Counted from the first letter of the stretch, positions 17,557 to 26,981 are shown. The stretch: 64,000 bases of DNA from Virgibacillus halotolerans (GCF_016908515.1 NZ_JAFBEA010000006.1:124001-188000); one strand, 5' to 3'. Notes: generated by a model from the letters alone, not told the origin. Program-made: numbers and translations.

Positions 17557-18492
17557 TTAATTTGTTGCTTTATCAAGTATATCCAAATTGTAATGCATTA
17601 AAGAGATATAATCCGCATCATTTTCGATATCTTCTTCTGTTAAGACCGAAAGATTATGGATCGTCAGAGGTTTTGCGCCAATATGATCTTGAATAATTTC
17701 AGAAACATGGTTGGACACATTCTGTTCGAAAATAATATACTTCAATTTATGTTCCTTCGCTTGATCAACAATCTTTGTTAATTCCTTTTGCGAAGGCTCA
17801 CTGCTGGATGACAATCCATTAATAGCTATTTGCGTAACGCCGTATCGCTCTTCCCAGTAGCCGAAAGCAGCATGAGAAACAAGTATTTCTTTATCTTTCT
17901 TGTTTTGTAAAACGGTCTCGTATTGCGTATTTAAATCTATTAAGTCTGCTTTTAATGCTTCGAAATTTTGATTGAAATCCTCTTTTTGTTCCGGATAAAG
18001 TTCGACTAAATCGTCTTTAATCATTTCAGCCATGTCTATCATCCGAATAGGGTCTAACCAAATATGTGGATCGTGATCTCCGTGCTGATGACCGTCGTCT
18101 TCGTGATCCGCCTCAATATGGTCTGTTTCAGTATGGAAAAGTGATTCGTTTTCTCCTAACGCAACTAATTTCGTATCCTGCGTGGCAAGAGCGTCTGCGG
18201 CACTTTCCGCGAAGCTTTCCATACCTGCCCCTAGATAGAAGAACGCATCCCCTTTAGCAATATTCGTCATTTCTTTGGAAGTTGGCTCATAGGTATGCGC
18301 ATCTACACCTGGCGGATAAACCGTCTTTGCGGTAACAAAATCATCAGCAATACGTTCCACCGCGTATTGGATCGGATAGATAGAGGTATAAATAATTGGT
18401 TTGTTATCTGTTGCAGCATCCTGAGATGGGGCACAGCCAGACGCAATAAGTAATACTGTAAAAATGGTGATGATAGCCTTTAAAATTTTCAT
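17557..18492 (-). CDS. znuA: Zinc ABC transporter substrate-binding lipoprotein ZnuA
   Basis: A 311-residue lipoprotein of the cluster A-I (TroA-like) metal-binding family. The signal ends in the lipobox LIASGC, with the lipidated cysteine near residue 20. Metal ligands include the histidine in VDAHTYEPT, the histidine-rich loop (about residues 122-141, ending HGDHDPHIWLDP), VSHAAFGYW and a C-terminal acidic site. The histidine-rich loop is typical of zinc-binding proteins. Promoter TTTACA-N17-TATAAT and an adjoining Zur-like box lie upstream. A second, broken copy is at 18786-19789. Confidence 0.93.
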   Translation of the reverse strand: MKILKAIITIFTVLLIASGCAPSQDAATDNKPIIYTSIYPIQYAVERIADDFVTAKTVYPPGVDAHTYEPTSKEMTNIAKGDAFFYLGAGMESFAESAADALATQDTKLVALGENESLFHTETDHIEADHEDDGHQHGDHDPHIWLDPIRMIDMAEMIKDDLVELYPEQKEDFNQNFEALKADLIDLNTQYETVLQNKKDKEILVSHAAFGYWEERYGVTQIAINGLSSSSEPSQKELTKIVDQAKEHKLKYIIFEQNVSNHVSEIIQDHIGAKPLTIHNLSVLTEEDIENDADYISLMHYNLDILDKATN

Positions 18493-18535
18493 AACGCTTT
18501 TTTTATTCCCCAGTCTTTAATTTTTTTCTTTCCTC

Positions 18536-18579
18536 ATTATATGGTAAGAATGCTTGTTTGTAAATAGTAACGATTACGA
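18536..18579 (-). promoter_or_regulatory. znuA promoter with Zur-like box
   Basis: On the minus strand: -35 TTTACA (18564-18559), 17-base spacer, -10 TATAAT (18541-18536). TCGTAATCGTTACTA at 18579-18565 matches the Bacillus Zur box TCGTAATNATTACGA at 12 of 14 defined positions and abuts the -35. Confidence 0.75.
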
Positions 18580-18785
18580 TTCATTATAGTGAAAATAAAA
18601 TTTGTTGTAAACAGATAGAGTATGGATTCGATAATTCTTAGATATTGAAAGGAAGATCCAGTTTATTGGAAGATAGGGTAGGAAGGGGTAAAATCTTCCT
18701 ACAGCTATGTTAGGCCTAAGGCATTCACCATTAAAGGTTTGAGAATGCCAGGCTTTTAACTAGATAGGTAGAAGGGGTTCCGATT

Positions 18786-19789
18786 TTATTCGGTTATTTT
18801 ATCTAATACTTCCAGGTTATGTTCCATGAGAGAAAGGTAATTTCATTTTGTTCAATATCCTCTTCTGTTAAGACTTCCAAATTATGAATGACAGCCGCTT
18901 CTGCACCAACTTCATCTTGGATAATTTCAGATACACGGTTGGAAATGTTTTGTTCAAAAAGAATGTACTTCAAATTATATTCCTTGGTTTGATTGATAAT
19001 ATTCGTTAATTCTTTTTGCGATGGTTCATTAGATGATGATAAACCATTGATAGACATTTGTTCTATACCGTAGCGATCTTCCCAATAGCCATATGCCGCA
19101 TGGGAAACAAGAATATGTTTATTTTCTTTCTTGTCTAGAACATTTTTATATGCTTCATCTAATGCTGTTAAATCTTCTTTTAAGCCTGCAAAGTTTTCTT
19201 CGTACATTGATTCTGCATCTGGATTTAATGCAATAAGTTCTTCTTTAACAATTTCGGATACGTCGATTAAACGGAGTGGATCCAACCAGATGTGCGGATC
19301 ATAGTCTCCGTGGTGATGCTCATGCTCTTCGTGTTCAGTTGCTTGATCTGTATCATGGTTATGTTCTTCTTCATGTTCCTTCTCTCCATGTTCATCCTTT
19401 AAAAATATTGATTTATCTTCGCCAATCTCTAAAAGCTTAACATCTTGATTTGCCAGTGTTTCCGCGGCGGTTTCCGCAAAGGCCTCCATTCCAGCTCCTA
19501 AATAAAAGAATGCGTCACTTTTAGCAATGGTGATCATTTCTTTTGAAGTAGGCTCATATGTATGAGCATCCGCCCCCCGGTGGGTAAACAGTTTTTACGG
19601 ATACGGTATCGCCACCGATACGTTCCGTTATATATTGGATTGGGTAAAGTGATGTGTATATATCCGAAACATTCTCATTTGGTTCCTTTGATTTTCCAGA
19701 TTTACCGGAAGTTTGATTTGATTGCGAACAACTAACGGTAATCATCCCTAATAAAAATATGATACATATAGCACTTGGAAAAATTTCAT
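18786..19789 (-). pseudogene. znuA: Second znuA copy, frameshifted
   Basis: A znuA paralogue readable end to end only after three single-base corrections, each in a homopolymer: T5 to T6 right after the start (plus strand 19779-19783), G6 to G5 in the VYPPGADAH motif (19573-19578), and A3 to A4 near the C-terminus (18841-18843). The corrected span is 1005 bases, 334 residues, with a lipobox signal, a histidine-rich loop longer than in the intact copy (about 19290-19400), and a C-terminus parallel to it. AAGGAGG precedes the ATG. As given it is a pseudogene; homopolymer errors in the assembly are the alternative. Confidence 0.85.
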
Positions 19790-19832
19790 GCGGTGTTATC
19801 CTCCTTGTTTCTCTGTTTAAAGTACAAAATGA

Positions 19833-19861
19833 ATTATATCGTAATGATTACGATCTGTAAA
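19833..19861 (-). promoter_or_regulatory. Zur-box promoter of the second znuA
   Basis: On the minus strand: -35 TTTACA (19861-19856), 17 bases, -10 TATAAT (19838-19833). A perfect 15-base Zur box TCGTAATGATTACGA (19839-19853) fills the spacer, where a bound repressor would exclude RNA polymerase. Confidence 0.85.
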
Positions 19862-19971
19862 TAGTAACCATACGTTTCGTCTTATTTCCGTACAATAAAA
19901 ATAAATTTCCTCCAGAAACGTGAACACGATTGCGATCGCTTACATTATTTTCAGGAATTGCATTATATTTA

Positions 19972-20000
19972 TTGCGAAGTATCTGATATTGCTTTATACT
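19972..20000 (+). promoter_or_regulatory. Sigma-A promoter of fadNAE
   Basis: TTGCGA (19972-19977), exactly 17 bases, TATACT (19995-20000), 87 bases upstream of fadN. The FadR-type operator lies downstream of it. Confidence 0.75.
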
Positions 20001-20046
20001 AGAAAATAGATGGATAGGTAACTATCTTTTATTTTTTCAGTTAAAA

Positions 20047-20064
20047 TGAATGATCATTCATTCA
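20047..20064. promoter_or_regulatory. FadR operator
   Basis: TGAATGATCATTCATTCA consists of inverted half-sites TGAATGA and TCATTCA spaced by four bases, the Bacillus FadR (YsiA) pattern. It lies just upstream of the fadN ribosome site. The repressor would be released by long-chain acyl-CoA. Confidence 0.85.
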
Positions 20065-20086
20065 AATGGAGATTGGGGGATAAAAA

Positions 20087-22489
20087 ATGAAGCAATCAAT
20101 CAAGCGTGCTGCAGTACTCGGTTCTGGTGTGATGGGTTCCGGCATTGCCGCTCACTTAGCTAATGTGGGGATACCAACGATTATGCTTGACGTTGTACCA
20201 AGGGGATTGACTAAGGCAGAAGCACAAAAAGGTTTTACATTAGAAGATTCTCAGGTGAGAAATCGAGTGGCAGCACAAAGCAAAAAAGCGCTTATAAAAC
20301 AAAAGCCGTCACCATTAACAACGAAAGAGAATCTGGATTTAATTGAAGTAGGGAATATGGATGATGACATGGAAAAATTAGCTGATGTTGACTGGATCAT
20401 TGAAGTTGTTGTTGAAAACTTGGATGTGAAGAAGCAAGTATTTGCCAATGTGGATAAATACCGGAAACCTGGGTCCATTGTTAGTTCCAATACTTCAGGT
20501 ATATCCGTGGAAGCAATGGCTGCAGATTGTTCCGAAGACTTTCGTAAGCATTTTCTGGGGACACACTTTTTCAATCCACCACGCTATTTAAAATTGCTGG
20601 AGGTTACACCGCGGGAAGAAACGGATCCGGACGTATTGGCATTTATGAAAGCATTTGGGGAAGATGTGCTTGGCAAAGGGGTTGTCGAAGCAAAGGACAC
20701 ACCTAACTTTATTGCTAATCGCATTGGGACTTATGGATTACTGGTAACGGTAAGAGAAATGCTCAAGGGTGGTTATAGCATCGGTGAGGTCGACTCTGTT
20801 ACAGGACCAATGATTGGCCGTCCAAAAAGTGCTACCTTCCGCACACTCGATGTGGTTGGCTTAGACACCTTCATTCACGTAGCTAAAAATGTGTATGATC
20901 AAGTAGAGGGCGATGAGAAAGATGTATTTGATGTACCAAAGTTCATGCTTAAAATGCAGGAAAATGGCTGGTTAGGTGCGAAAAGCGGTCAAGGGTTTTT
21001 CCTTAAGAAAAAAGGAAAAGACGGCAGTACGATCTATGAATTGAATCCGGAAACATTAGAATATGAGGACCGTAAGCAGTTAAAAACAGAAGCAACAGAA
21101 TTAGCAAAACAAGCGAAAGGTTCACGCAATAAATTGAAAGCGCTTGTAAATGCAAAAGGAGATAAAGCCGGTGATCTTGTCTGGTCTGTACTTAAGCCAG
21201 TACTGCGGTATTCCGCTGAGCTTCTAGGGGAAATTGCTGATGATGTTGTCGCAATTGACCAAGCTATGAAATGGGGCTTTGGCTGGGAAATTGGTCCATT
21301 CGAGACATGGGATGCTATTGGTGTTCGTAAGTCGGTAGAACGGATGCAAAAAGAAGGAGAAACGGTCCCGGAATGGGTACTACAGCTGTTAGAGGAAGGA
21401 AATGAATGTTTTTATAAAACGAAAAATGGCAACGTTTCCTATTATGATCAAGGTGGATATAAACAGCAGCAGTTCAATGAAAAGGAAATTAATTTGCAGC
21501 GTTTAAAAGACGTAAATGGCGTGATAAAAAAGAATACAGGAGCGAGTTTAATAGATTTAGGTGATGGTGTTTTAGCACTTGAGTTCCATTCTAGGAGCAA
21601 TGCGATTGGTCTGGATATTATTCAAATGGTCAAGTTTGCGATTGAAGAGGTAAATAATAAGGATTATGCAGGGCTCGTGATTGGTAACCAAGGGAAAAAC
21701 TTCTGTGTAGGTGCCAATCTTGGCATGATGCTGATGGAAGCACAAGATGATAACTTCTTCGAGCTGGATATGGTTGTGCGCCAATTTCAGAATATGGCCA
21801 TGCAAATAAAATATTCAGAGAAGCCGGTTGTAACGGCACCATTCGGAATGACACTTGGTGGTGGTGCGGAAGTATCCTTACCAGCCGCTTCCATTCAAGC
21901 ATCAGCAGAAACCTATATGGGACTTGTTGAGTTTGGCGTTGGACTCATTCCTGGTGGTGGCGGAACGAAAGAGCTTTATTTAAAAGAACTGCGTAACCTG
22001 CCTAAAGGGGTAGACTTCGATCTGACAAAGGTAGCCAATGATGTTTTTGAAAAAGTTGCCACAGCAAAAGTATCTACTTCGGCTGCAGAAGCACGGGAAA
22101 ATGGCTTTTTAAATGAAAGTGATGAGATTAGTGTAAATCCGGATCATGTTTTACATGATGCTAAACAAAAGGTATTGGCACTAGCAAAATCGGGCTATCA
22201 GGCACCCAAACGCGAACAAGTCCCTGTTGTGGGAGACGCAGGGTATGCGGCGATGCTGCTCGGGGCCAAGTCCATGAAGCTGAGCGGCTATGCATCAGAT
22301 CATGATCTGAAAGTTGCTGAAAAATTAGCATATGTATTATCAGGTGGACGTATAAAAGAAGGAACATTGATTGATGAGCAGGTCATGCTTGATTTGGAAC
22401 GTGAAGCATTCTTGAGCTTAATCGCTGAACCGAAAACACAAGCAAGGATGCAGCACATGTTATTAAAAGGAAAACCACTTCGAAACTAA
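20087..22489 (+). CDS. fadN: 3-hydroxyacyl-CoA dehydrogenase / enoyl-CoA hydratase FadN
   Basis: An 800-residue bifunctional beta-oxidation enzyme. The NAD-binding Rossmann motif AVLGSGVMGSGIAAHLANVG is at residues 9-28, followed by the dehydrogenase active-site region THFFNPPRYLKLLEV and a second C-terminal dehydrogenase domain. A crotonase-like hydratase domain starts near residue 480, with NFCVGANLGM and FGMTLGGGAEVSLP. The domain order matches B. subtilis FadN (YusL). GGGGGA precedes the ATG. First gene of fadN-fadA-fadE, controlled by the FadR operator. Confidence 0.95.
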   Translation: MKQSIKRAAVLGSGVMGSGIAAHLANVGIPTIMLDVVPRGLTKAEAQKGFTLEDSQVRNRVAAQSKKALIKQKPSPLTTKENLDLIEVGNMDDDMEKLADVDWIIEVVVENLDVKKQVFANVDKYRKPGSIVSSNTSGISVEAMAADCSEDFRKHFLGTHFFNPPRYLKLLEVTPREETDPDVLAFMKAFGEDVLGKGVVEAKDTPNFIANRIGTYGLLVTVREMLKGGYSIGEVDSVTGPMIGRPKSATFRTLDVVGLDTFIHVAKNVYDQVEGDEKDVFDVPKFMLKMQENGWLGAKSGQGFFLKKKGKDGSTIYELNPETLEYEDRKQLKTEATELAKQAKGSRNKLKALVNAKGDKAGDLVWSVLKPVLRYSAELLGEIADDVVAIDQAMKWGFGWEIGPFETWDAIGVRKSVERMQKEGETVPEWVLQLLEEGNECFYKTKNGNVSYYDQGGYKQQQFNEKEINLQRLKDVNGVIKKNTGASLIDLGDGVLALEFHSRSNAIGLDIIQMVKFAIEEVNNKDYAGLVIGNQGKNFCVGANLGMMLMEAQDDNFFELDMVVRQFQNMAMQIKYSEKPVVTAPFGMTLGGGAEVSLPAASIQASAETYMGLVEFGVGLIPGGGGTKELYLKELRNLPKGVDFDLTKVANDVFEKVATAKVSTSAAEARENGFLNESDEISVNPDHVLHDAKQKVLALAKSGYQAPKREQVPVVGDAGYAAMLLGAKSMKLSGYASDHDLKVAEKLAYVLSGGRIKEGTLIDEQVMLDLEREAFLSLIAEPKTQARMQHMLLKGKPLRN

Positions 22490-22507
22490 TAGATAGGGGG
22501 AACAACC

Positions 22508-23683
22508 GTGAAGGAAGCAGTAATTGTAGCAGGTGCAAGAACACCAGTCGGAAAGGCAAATAAAGGTTCACTCGCTCATATGAGACCGGATGATTTAGCC
22601 GCTTTAACCATTAAGGAAACATTGAAGCGGGCAGGAAGTTATGAAGGTAATATTGATGACGTTATTATCGGGTGTGCTATGCCAGAAGCGGAACAAGGAA
22701 TGAATATGGCACGCAATATTGCTGGATTGGCTGGATTAAGCAATGATGTCCCAGGGATCACTGTCAATCGCTACTGTTCATCAGGTTTGCAAAGTATCGC
22801 TTATGCAGCCGAGCGTATTATGGTTGGGGCGAGTGATACGATCATTGCTGGTGGTGCGGAATCGATGAGTTTAATCCCGATGGGGGGGCATGTGATCAAA
22901 CCGAACAGTAAATTGGTTCAGGATGCACCCGGTTATTATATGGAAATGGGCCATACAGCAGAAGAAGTTGCGAATCGTTTTAACATCTCCCGTACGGATC
23001 AGGACGCATTTGCGGCTCAAAGTCATGAACGGGCGGAAAAGGCAATTAAAGCAGGAAAATTTAAGGATGAGATTGTTCCGGTAGAAGTGATGGAGCGTAT
23101 TGTTGGTTCTGATAATAAAATAGAAGAAAAATCATTTTTGTTTGATACGGATGAAGGTGTACGTCCGGGAACAACAACAGAAATACTCGCAAAGCTTCGA
23201 CCAGCATTTAATATAAAAGGATCTGTAACAGCAGGAAATGCCTCACAAATGAGTGATGGTGCAGCCTCCGTACTTGTAATGGATCGCGAAAAAGCAGAAG
23301 CGGAAGGGTTAACCCCATTAGTGAAGTTCCGTTCATTTGCTGTAGCGGGTGTGGAACCAGAGATTATGGGGGTAGGTCCAGTAGCGGCAATTCCTAAGGC
23401 ATTAAAAATCGCTGGACTGGAACTTTCTGATATAGGACTATTTGAATTGAATGAAGCCTTTGCTTCTCAGTCTGTTCGTGTGATTCAAGCTTTGGAACTG
23501 GATACGAGCAAAGTGAATGTGAATGGCGGCGCAATTGCACTTGGCCACCCGTTAGGCATGACAGGCACGAAGTTAACCTTAAGTTTGATCAACGAAATGA
23601 AGCGGGAAAATATACAATATGGTGTTGTAACCATGTGTATTGGCGGTGGCATGGGCGCTGCAGGTGTCTTTGAATTAATTTAA
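22508..23683 (+). CDS. fadA: Acetyl-CoA C-acyltransferase (thiolase) FadA
   Basis: The 391-residue thiolase performs the last step of beta-oxidation, splitting 3-ketoacyl-CoA to acetyl-CoA and a shortened acyl-CoA. The nucleophilic cysteine is in NRYCSSGLQSIA near residue 90; the GGAIALGHPLGMTG motif (His) and C-terminal MCIGGGMGAA (Cys) complete the active site. GTG start after a GGGGG site, 18 bases behind fadN. Its acetyl-CoA would feed the glyoxylate shunt encoded by aceBA. Confidence 0.95.
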   Translation: MKEAVIVAGARTPVGKANKGSLAHMRPDDLAALTIKETLKRAGSYEGNIDDVIIGCAMPEAEQGMNMARNIAGLAGLSNDVPGITVNRYCSSGLQSIAYAAERIMVGASDTIIAGGAESMSLIPMGGHVIKPNSKLVQDAPGYYMEMGHTAEEVANRFNISRTDQDAFAAQSHERAEKAIKAGKFKDEIVPVEVMERIVGSDNKIEEKSFLFDTDEGVRPGTTTEILAKLRPAFNIKGSVTAGNASQMSDGAASVLVMDREKAEAEGLTPLVKFRSFAVAGVEPEIMGVGPVAAIPKALKIAGLELSDIGLFELNEAFASQSVRVIQALELDTSKVNVNGGAIALGHPLGMTGTKLTLSLINEMKRENIQYGVVTMCIGGGMGAAGVFELI

Positions 23684-23722
23684 ATATAAATATGTATTCT
23701 ATAATAGAAGGGAACGATAAAC

Positions 23723-25507
23723 ATGGGTGATACAAAAGAAAAGATTTTTAAAGGCGGCGGGTTTTTAGTTGAAGATTTAACAAGTGATGATGTGATTACG
23801 CCAGAGGATTTTACAGAAGAACACAAAATGATCGCCAAAACAACAGAAGACTTTGTATTAGGCGAAGTGGTACCTAAAATTGATAACTTGGAAAACCATG
23901 AATTCGAGCATTCTGTTGATCTATTAAAAAAAGCTGGAGAACTTGGACTGCTCGGTGCTGATGTTCCCGAAGATTATGGTGGGCTTGCATTAGATAAAAT
24001 CAGTTCCTCTTTAATTACTGAAAAATTTTCACGTGCCGGTGGATTTTCGATCACACATGGCGCACATGTTGGAATCGGATCACTACCAATCGTATTTTTT
24101 GGTAATGCCGAACAGAAGGAGAAATATTTACCAAAGCTTGCTACCGGAGAACTGTTGGCCGCTTATGCTTTAACAGAACCATCTTCAGGGTCGGATGCTT
24201 TAGGGGCAAAAACAACCGCTAAATTAAATAAAGCTGGTACCCACTATATTTTAAATGGAGAAAAACAGTGGATTACCAACTCTGCATTTGCTGATGTATT
24301 CATTGTTTACGCAAAAATTGATGGAGAGCATTTCTCTGCATTCATTGTGGAACGAGAGTACCCTGGCGTATCGACAGGGGCGGAAGAAAAGAAAATGGGT
24401 ATAAAAAGTTCCTCGACTCGTACATTGGTTTTAGAAGATGCCGAAGTTCCTGTCGAAAATCTATTAGGTGAAAAAGGACGCGGCCATATTATTGCATTTA
24501 ACATTTTAAACGTAGGCCGGTATAAATTGGCCATCGGTGCTGTAGGTGGTTCCAAACGTGGTATTGAATTGGCTGTGAAATATACGAACGAACGTAAACA
24601 GTTTGATACGCCAATTTCCAGCTTCCGCCTAACTCAGGAAAAACTAGCAACCATGGCAGCAAACACGTATGCAAATGAAAGTGCTGTATATAGGACTGTG
24701 GGCTTGTTCGAACAGCGCATGGGAGCATTAACGGAGGAGCAGCTAAAAGATGGACGTGAAGTGGCCCGTGCAATCGCGGAATACCAAATCGAATGTTCCA
24801 TGAATAAATTCACTGCCACAGAATGTTTGGACTATGTGGTAGATGAAGCTGTACAACTGCATGGCGGATACGGATTTATGCAAGAATATGAAGTGGAGCG
24901 CTTGTATCGCGACTCTCGCATCAACCGTATTTTTGAGGGAACGAATGAAATCAACCGATTGATTGTACCGGGTACATTACTGAAAAAAGCAATGAAGGGT
25001 GAATTACCACTTTTACAACAAGCGCAAAGCTTGCAAGAAGAACTAATGATGATGATGCCGGAAGAGGTCGGCATGGAACCATTAGAGCAGGAAAAACATC
25101 TCTTGAGAAACGCGAAGAAAATGGTGCTTCTCGGTGCTGGTTTAGCTGCACAGAAATATATGCAGAAGTTGGAGAATGAACAGGAGATTCTTGTTAACCT
25201 AGCTGACATGACTGCCGAAGTTTATAACATGGAAGCAGCCATTCTTCGTACGGAAAAAGCTATTAAGAAATCAGGGGAAGCAGCTAGTAAGCAAAAATTG
25301 CTTTACACCCAGGTATATGCGCAAGAAGCATTTAACCGGATCGAAGCGGACGCAAAAGAAACATTAATCGCAGTAGAAGAAGGAGACACATTGCGGATGA
25401 TGCTTTCATCGTTACGTAAATTAACCCGACATACACCGACAAATGTAGTTGCTAAAAAGCGTGAAATTGCAGCAGGGATTATAGAAGAAGAAAAGTATAC
25501 GGTTTAA
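23723..25507 (+). CDS. fadE: Acyl-CoA dehydrogenase FadE
   Basis: A 594-residue FAD-dependent acyl-CoA dehydrogenase, the first step of beta-oxidation. The N-terminal and middle domains show YALTEPSSGSDA (flavin and substrate contact), QWITNSAFADVF and the FAD-binding HGGYGFMQEYEVERLYRDSR. GTNEINR follows. An extra C-terminal helical region of about 170 residues makes it longer than classical 380-residue enzymes, as in B. subtilis FadE (YusJ). It is 39 bases behind fadA and followed by a strong terminator. Confidence 0.94.
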   Translation: MGDTKEKIFKGGGFLVEDLTSDDVITPEDFTEEHKMIAKTTEDFVLGEVVPKIDNLENHEFEHSVDLLKKAGELGLLGADVPEDYGGLALDKISSSLITEKFSRAGGFSITHGAHVGIGSLPIVFFGNAEQKEKYLPKLATGELLAAYALTEPSSGSDALGAKTTAKLNKAGTHYILNGEKQWITNSAFADVFIVYAKIDGEHFSAFIVEREYPGVSTGAEEKKMGIKSSSTRTLVLEDAEVPVENLLGEKGRGHIIAFNILNVGRYKLAIGAVGGSKRGIELAVKYTNERKQFDTPISSFRLTQEKLATMAANTYANESAVYRTVGLFEQRMGALTEEQLKDGREVARAIAEYQIECSMNKFTATECLDYVVDEAVQLHGGYGFMQEYEVERLYRDSRINRIFEGTNEINRLIVPGTLLKKAMKGELPLLQQAQSLQEELMMMMPEEVGMEPLEQEKHLLRNAKKMVLLGAGLAAQKYMQKLENEQEILVNLADMTAEVYNMEAAILRTEKAIKKSGEAASKQKLLYTQVYAQEAFNRIEADAKETLIAVEEGDTLRMMLSSLRKLTRHTPTNVVAKKREIAAGIIEEEKYTV

Positions 25508-25518
25508 TTGGTAACATA

Positions 25519-25549
25519 CCCCCAGTTTCATTCAAAACTGGGGGTTTTT
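25519..25549 (+). terminator. Terminator of fadNAE
   Basis: Perfect 10-bp stem CCCCCAGTTT / AAACTGGGGG with a T5 tail. Confidence 0.92.
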
Positions 25550-25623
25550 ACTGCAAATTATTCTCGGAGAAATAACGATATTTATATCAAACGTTACAAA
25601 ACAATAGAATATTTTTTAAAATT

Positions 25624-25632
25624 TGTTATAAT
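25624..25632 (+). promoter_or_regulatory. Extended -10 promoter upstream of yusI
   Basis: TGTTATAAT is a consensus extended -10 element about 36 bases upstream of the yusI start. No good -35 is seen, which is usual for extended -10 promoters. Confidence 0.5.
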
Positions 25633-25667
25633 GATTCTAATGAAAGAAACGATCGGGAGGGTTGTAC

Positions 25668-26030
25668 ATGGCATTGACATTTTATTGGTACCCGAATTGC
25701 GGTACGTGTAAAAAGGCAAAGAAATGGTTTGATGATCAAGGCGTTGCTTATACGAGCATACATATTGTGGACGAGACACCAACCCAGGTGGAACTGGAAG
25801 ATTTAATTGCCAAAAGTGGTCTACCGGCGAAAAAGTTCTTCAATACAAGCGGGAAAAAATATCGTGAACTGAATATGAAAGAAAAGATCAAGGATGCAGG
25901 TACAGAGGAAATGGCAGCATATTTAGCTTCCGATGGGATGTTAATTAAGCGTCCGATTGTAACGGATGGACAAAAAGTAACAGTCGGTTTTAAAGAGGAA
26001 ACATTTAATCAAGAATGGTTAAATAATTAG
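25668..26030 (+). CDS. yusI: ArsC/Spx family protein YusI
   Basis: A 120-residue thioredoxin-fold protein of the arsenate reductase/Spx family. The motif FYWYPNCGTCKKAKKWF carries a CxxC pair near residues 10-13, followed by a central KKFFNTSGKKYRELN and a C-terminal LIKRPIV stretch. Family members include arsenate reductases and transcriptional regulators; true arsenate reduction is not shown. The ATG at 25668 is preceded by GGGAGG at seven bases. Position between fadE and gcvH matches B. subtilis yusI. Confidence 0.88.
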   Translation: MALTFYWYPNCGTCKKAKKWFDDQGVAYTSIHIVDETPTQVELEDLIAKSGLPAKKFFNTSGKKYRELNMKEKIKDAGTEEMAAYLASDGMLIKRPIVTDGQKVTVGFKEETFNQEWLNN

Positions 26031-26099
26031 AATGAAATACTAGAAATAAAAGTGTTTTGCTTGTATAGTAATAGTGACTTAATTTACGGAGGGATATCA

Positions 26100-26483
26100 A
26101 TGAGCTTACCAGAGGAATTATTATATTCAGAAGAGCATGAGTGGATTAAAAAAGAAGGCGATCAAGTACGGATCGGGATTACAGATTTTGCTCAAGCCGA
26201 ACTAGGTGACATTGTATTTGTAGAACTTCCAGAAGTTGGAGATGAACTTGAAGCGGATGAGCCTTTTGGGAGTGTTGAATCCGTAAAAACAGTTTCCGAG
26301 CTTTATGCACCGTTAAGTGGTAAAGTTGTCGAAGTAAACGAGGAATTAGAAGACAATCCTGAGTATGTGAACGAATCTCCATATGAAAATGCGTGGATGG
26401 TTGTTTTAGAGCCTGCTGATGACAGTGAATTTGATGATCTTTTATCAGCCGAGCAATATGCAGCAGTAATTGACGAAGACTAA
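26100..26483 (+). CDS. gcvH: Glycine cleavage system H protein
   Basis: A 127-residue lipoyl carrier protein. It shuttles the aminomethyl group in glycine cleavage and, in Bacillus, is also the obligatory lipoyl relay for 2-oxoacid dehydrogenases. The lipoylated lysine is in [16 protein letters not shown] near residue 63. Typical N-terminus: [20 protein letters not shown]. The ATG at 26100 has GGAGG seven to eight bases upstream; the frame extends further but without a ribosome site. Other gcv genes are not in this window, as in the B. subtilis arrangement. Confidence 0.96.
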   Translation: MSLPEELLYSEEHEWIKKEGDQVRIGITDFAQAELGDIVFVELPEVGDELEADEPFGSVESVKTVSELYAPLSGKVVEVNEELEDNPEYVNESPYENAWMVVLEPADDSEFDDLLSAEQYAAVIDED

Positions 26484-26504
26484 TGATAAATAGCAATGAA
26501 AGCG

Positions 26505-26545
26505 AGGCTGGCTAACAACTTTTTATAAGTTGTATAGTCAGCCTT
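26505..26545 (+). terminator. Hairpin after gcvH
   Basis: Imperfect stem AGGCTGGCTAACAACTT / AAGTTGTATAGTCAGCCT followed by TTGTTT. Probable terminator. Confidence 0.7.
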
Positions 26546-26620
26546 GTTTATATCATATACTGTTTATAGAAGGACGTTCAATATAAGCTTCTTACTTGAT
26601 TTTATAAGGAGTGCTATGGG

Positions 26621-26971
26621 ATGATTGAAAGTGAAAAAGTTATCATTGTTGAGGGTTTAACAGATAAAAGAGAGATTAAAAAGATTATTAATGAGGATGT
26701 AATAATTATTTGTACAAATGGTACATTGGGTGTGGAACGGTTTGATAATTTGTTAGAAACCTATGATTTAGATCATAAGGAGGTCTTTATTTTCGTTGAT
26801 GAGGATCCATCTGGCATCAGCCTTCGCAGGCAGTTAAAAAACGAATTGCCACATGCGACCCACATCTATGTAAGTAGTGATTATAAGGAAGTGGCAGCTA
26901 CACCAGCTTATATGCTTGCAACAGCATTGGCAGGGCAGGGGATCGCTGTAAATCCAAACTTCCTGGTTTAG
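26621..26971 (+). CDS. yusF: Toprim domain protein YusF
   Basis: A 116-residue protein that is little more than a Toprim fold: VIIVEGLTDKREI with the conserved Glu near residue 10, and VFIFVDEDPSGISLRRQL with the DxD-type acidic motif near residues 60-70. Small Toprim proteins of this kind resemble the RNase M5 catalytic domain; their activity is undefined. GGAGTG precedes the ATG. The next gene follows within about ten bases, as in the B. subtilis yusF-yusE pair. Confidence 0.85.
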   Translation: MIESEKVIIVEGLTDKREIKKIINEDVIIICTNGTLGVERFDNLLETYDLDHKEVFIFVDEDPSGISLRRQLKNELPHATHIYVSSDYKEVAATPAYMLATALAGQGIAVNPNFLV

Positions 26972-26981
26972 GGTGGTATTT

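Noticed and set aside
18718-18757. Inverted repeat GGCATTC ... GAATGCC between the two znuA copies
   Set aside because: No T run on the minus strand and a long loop, so not called as a terminator.
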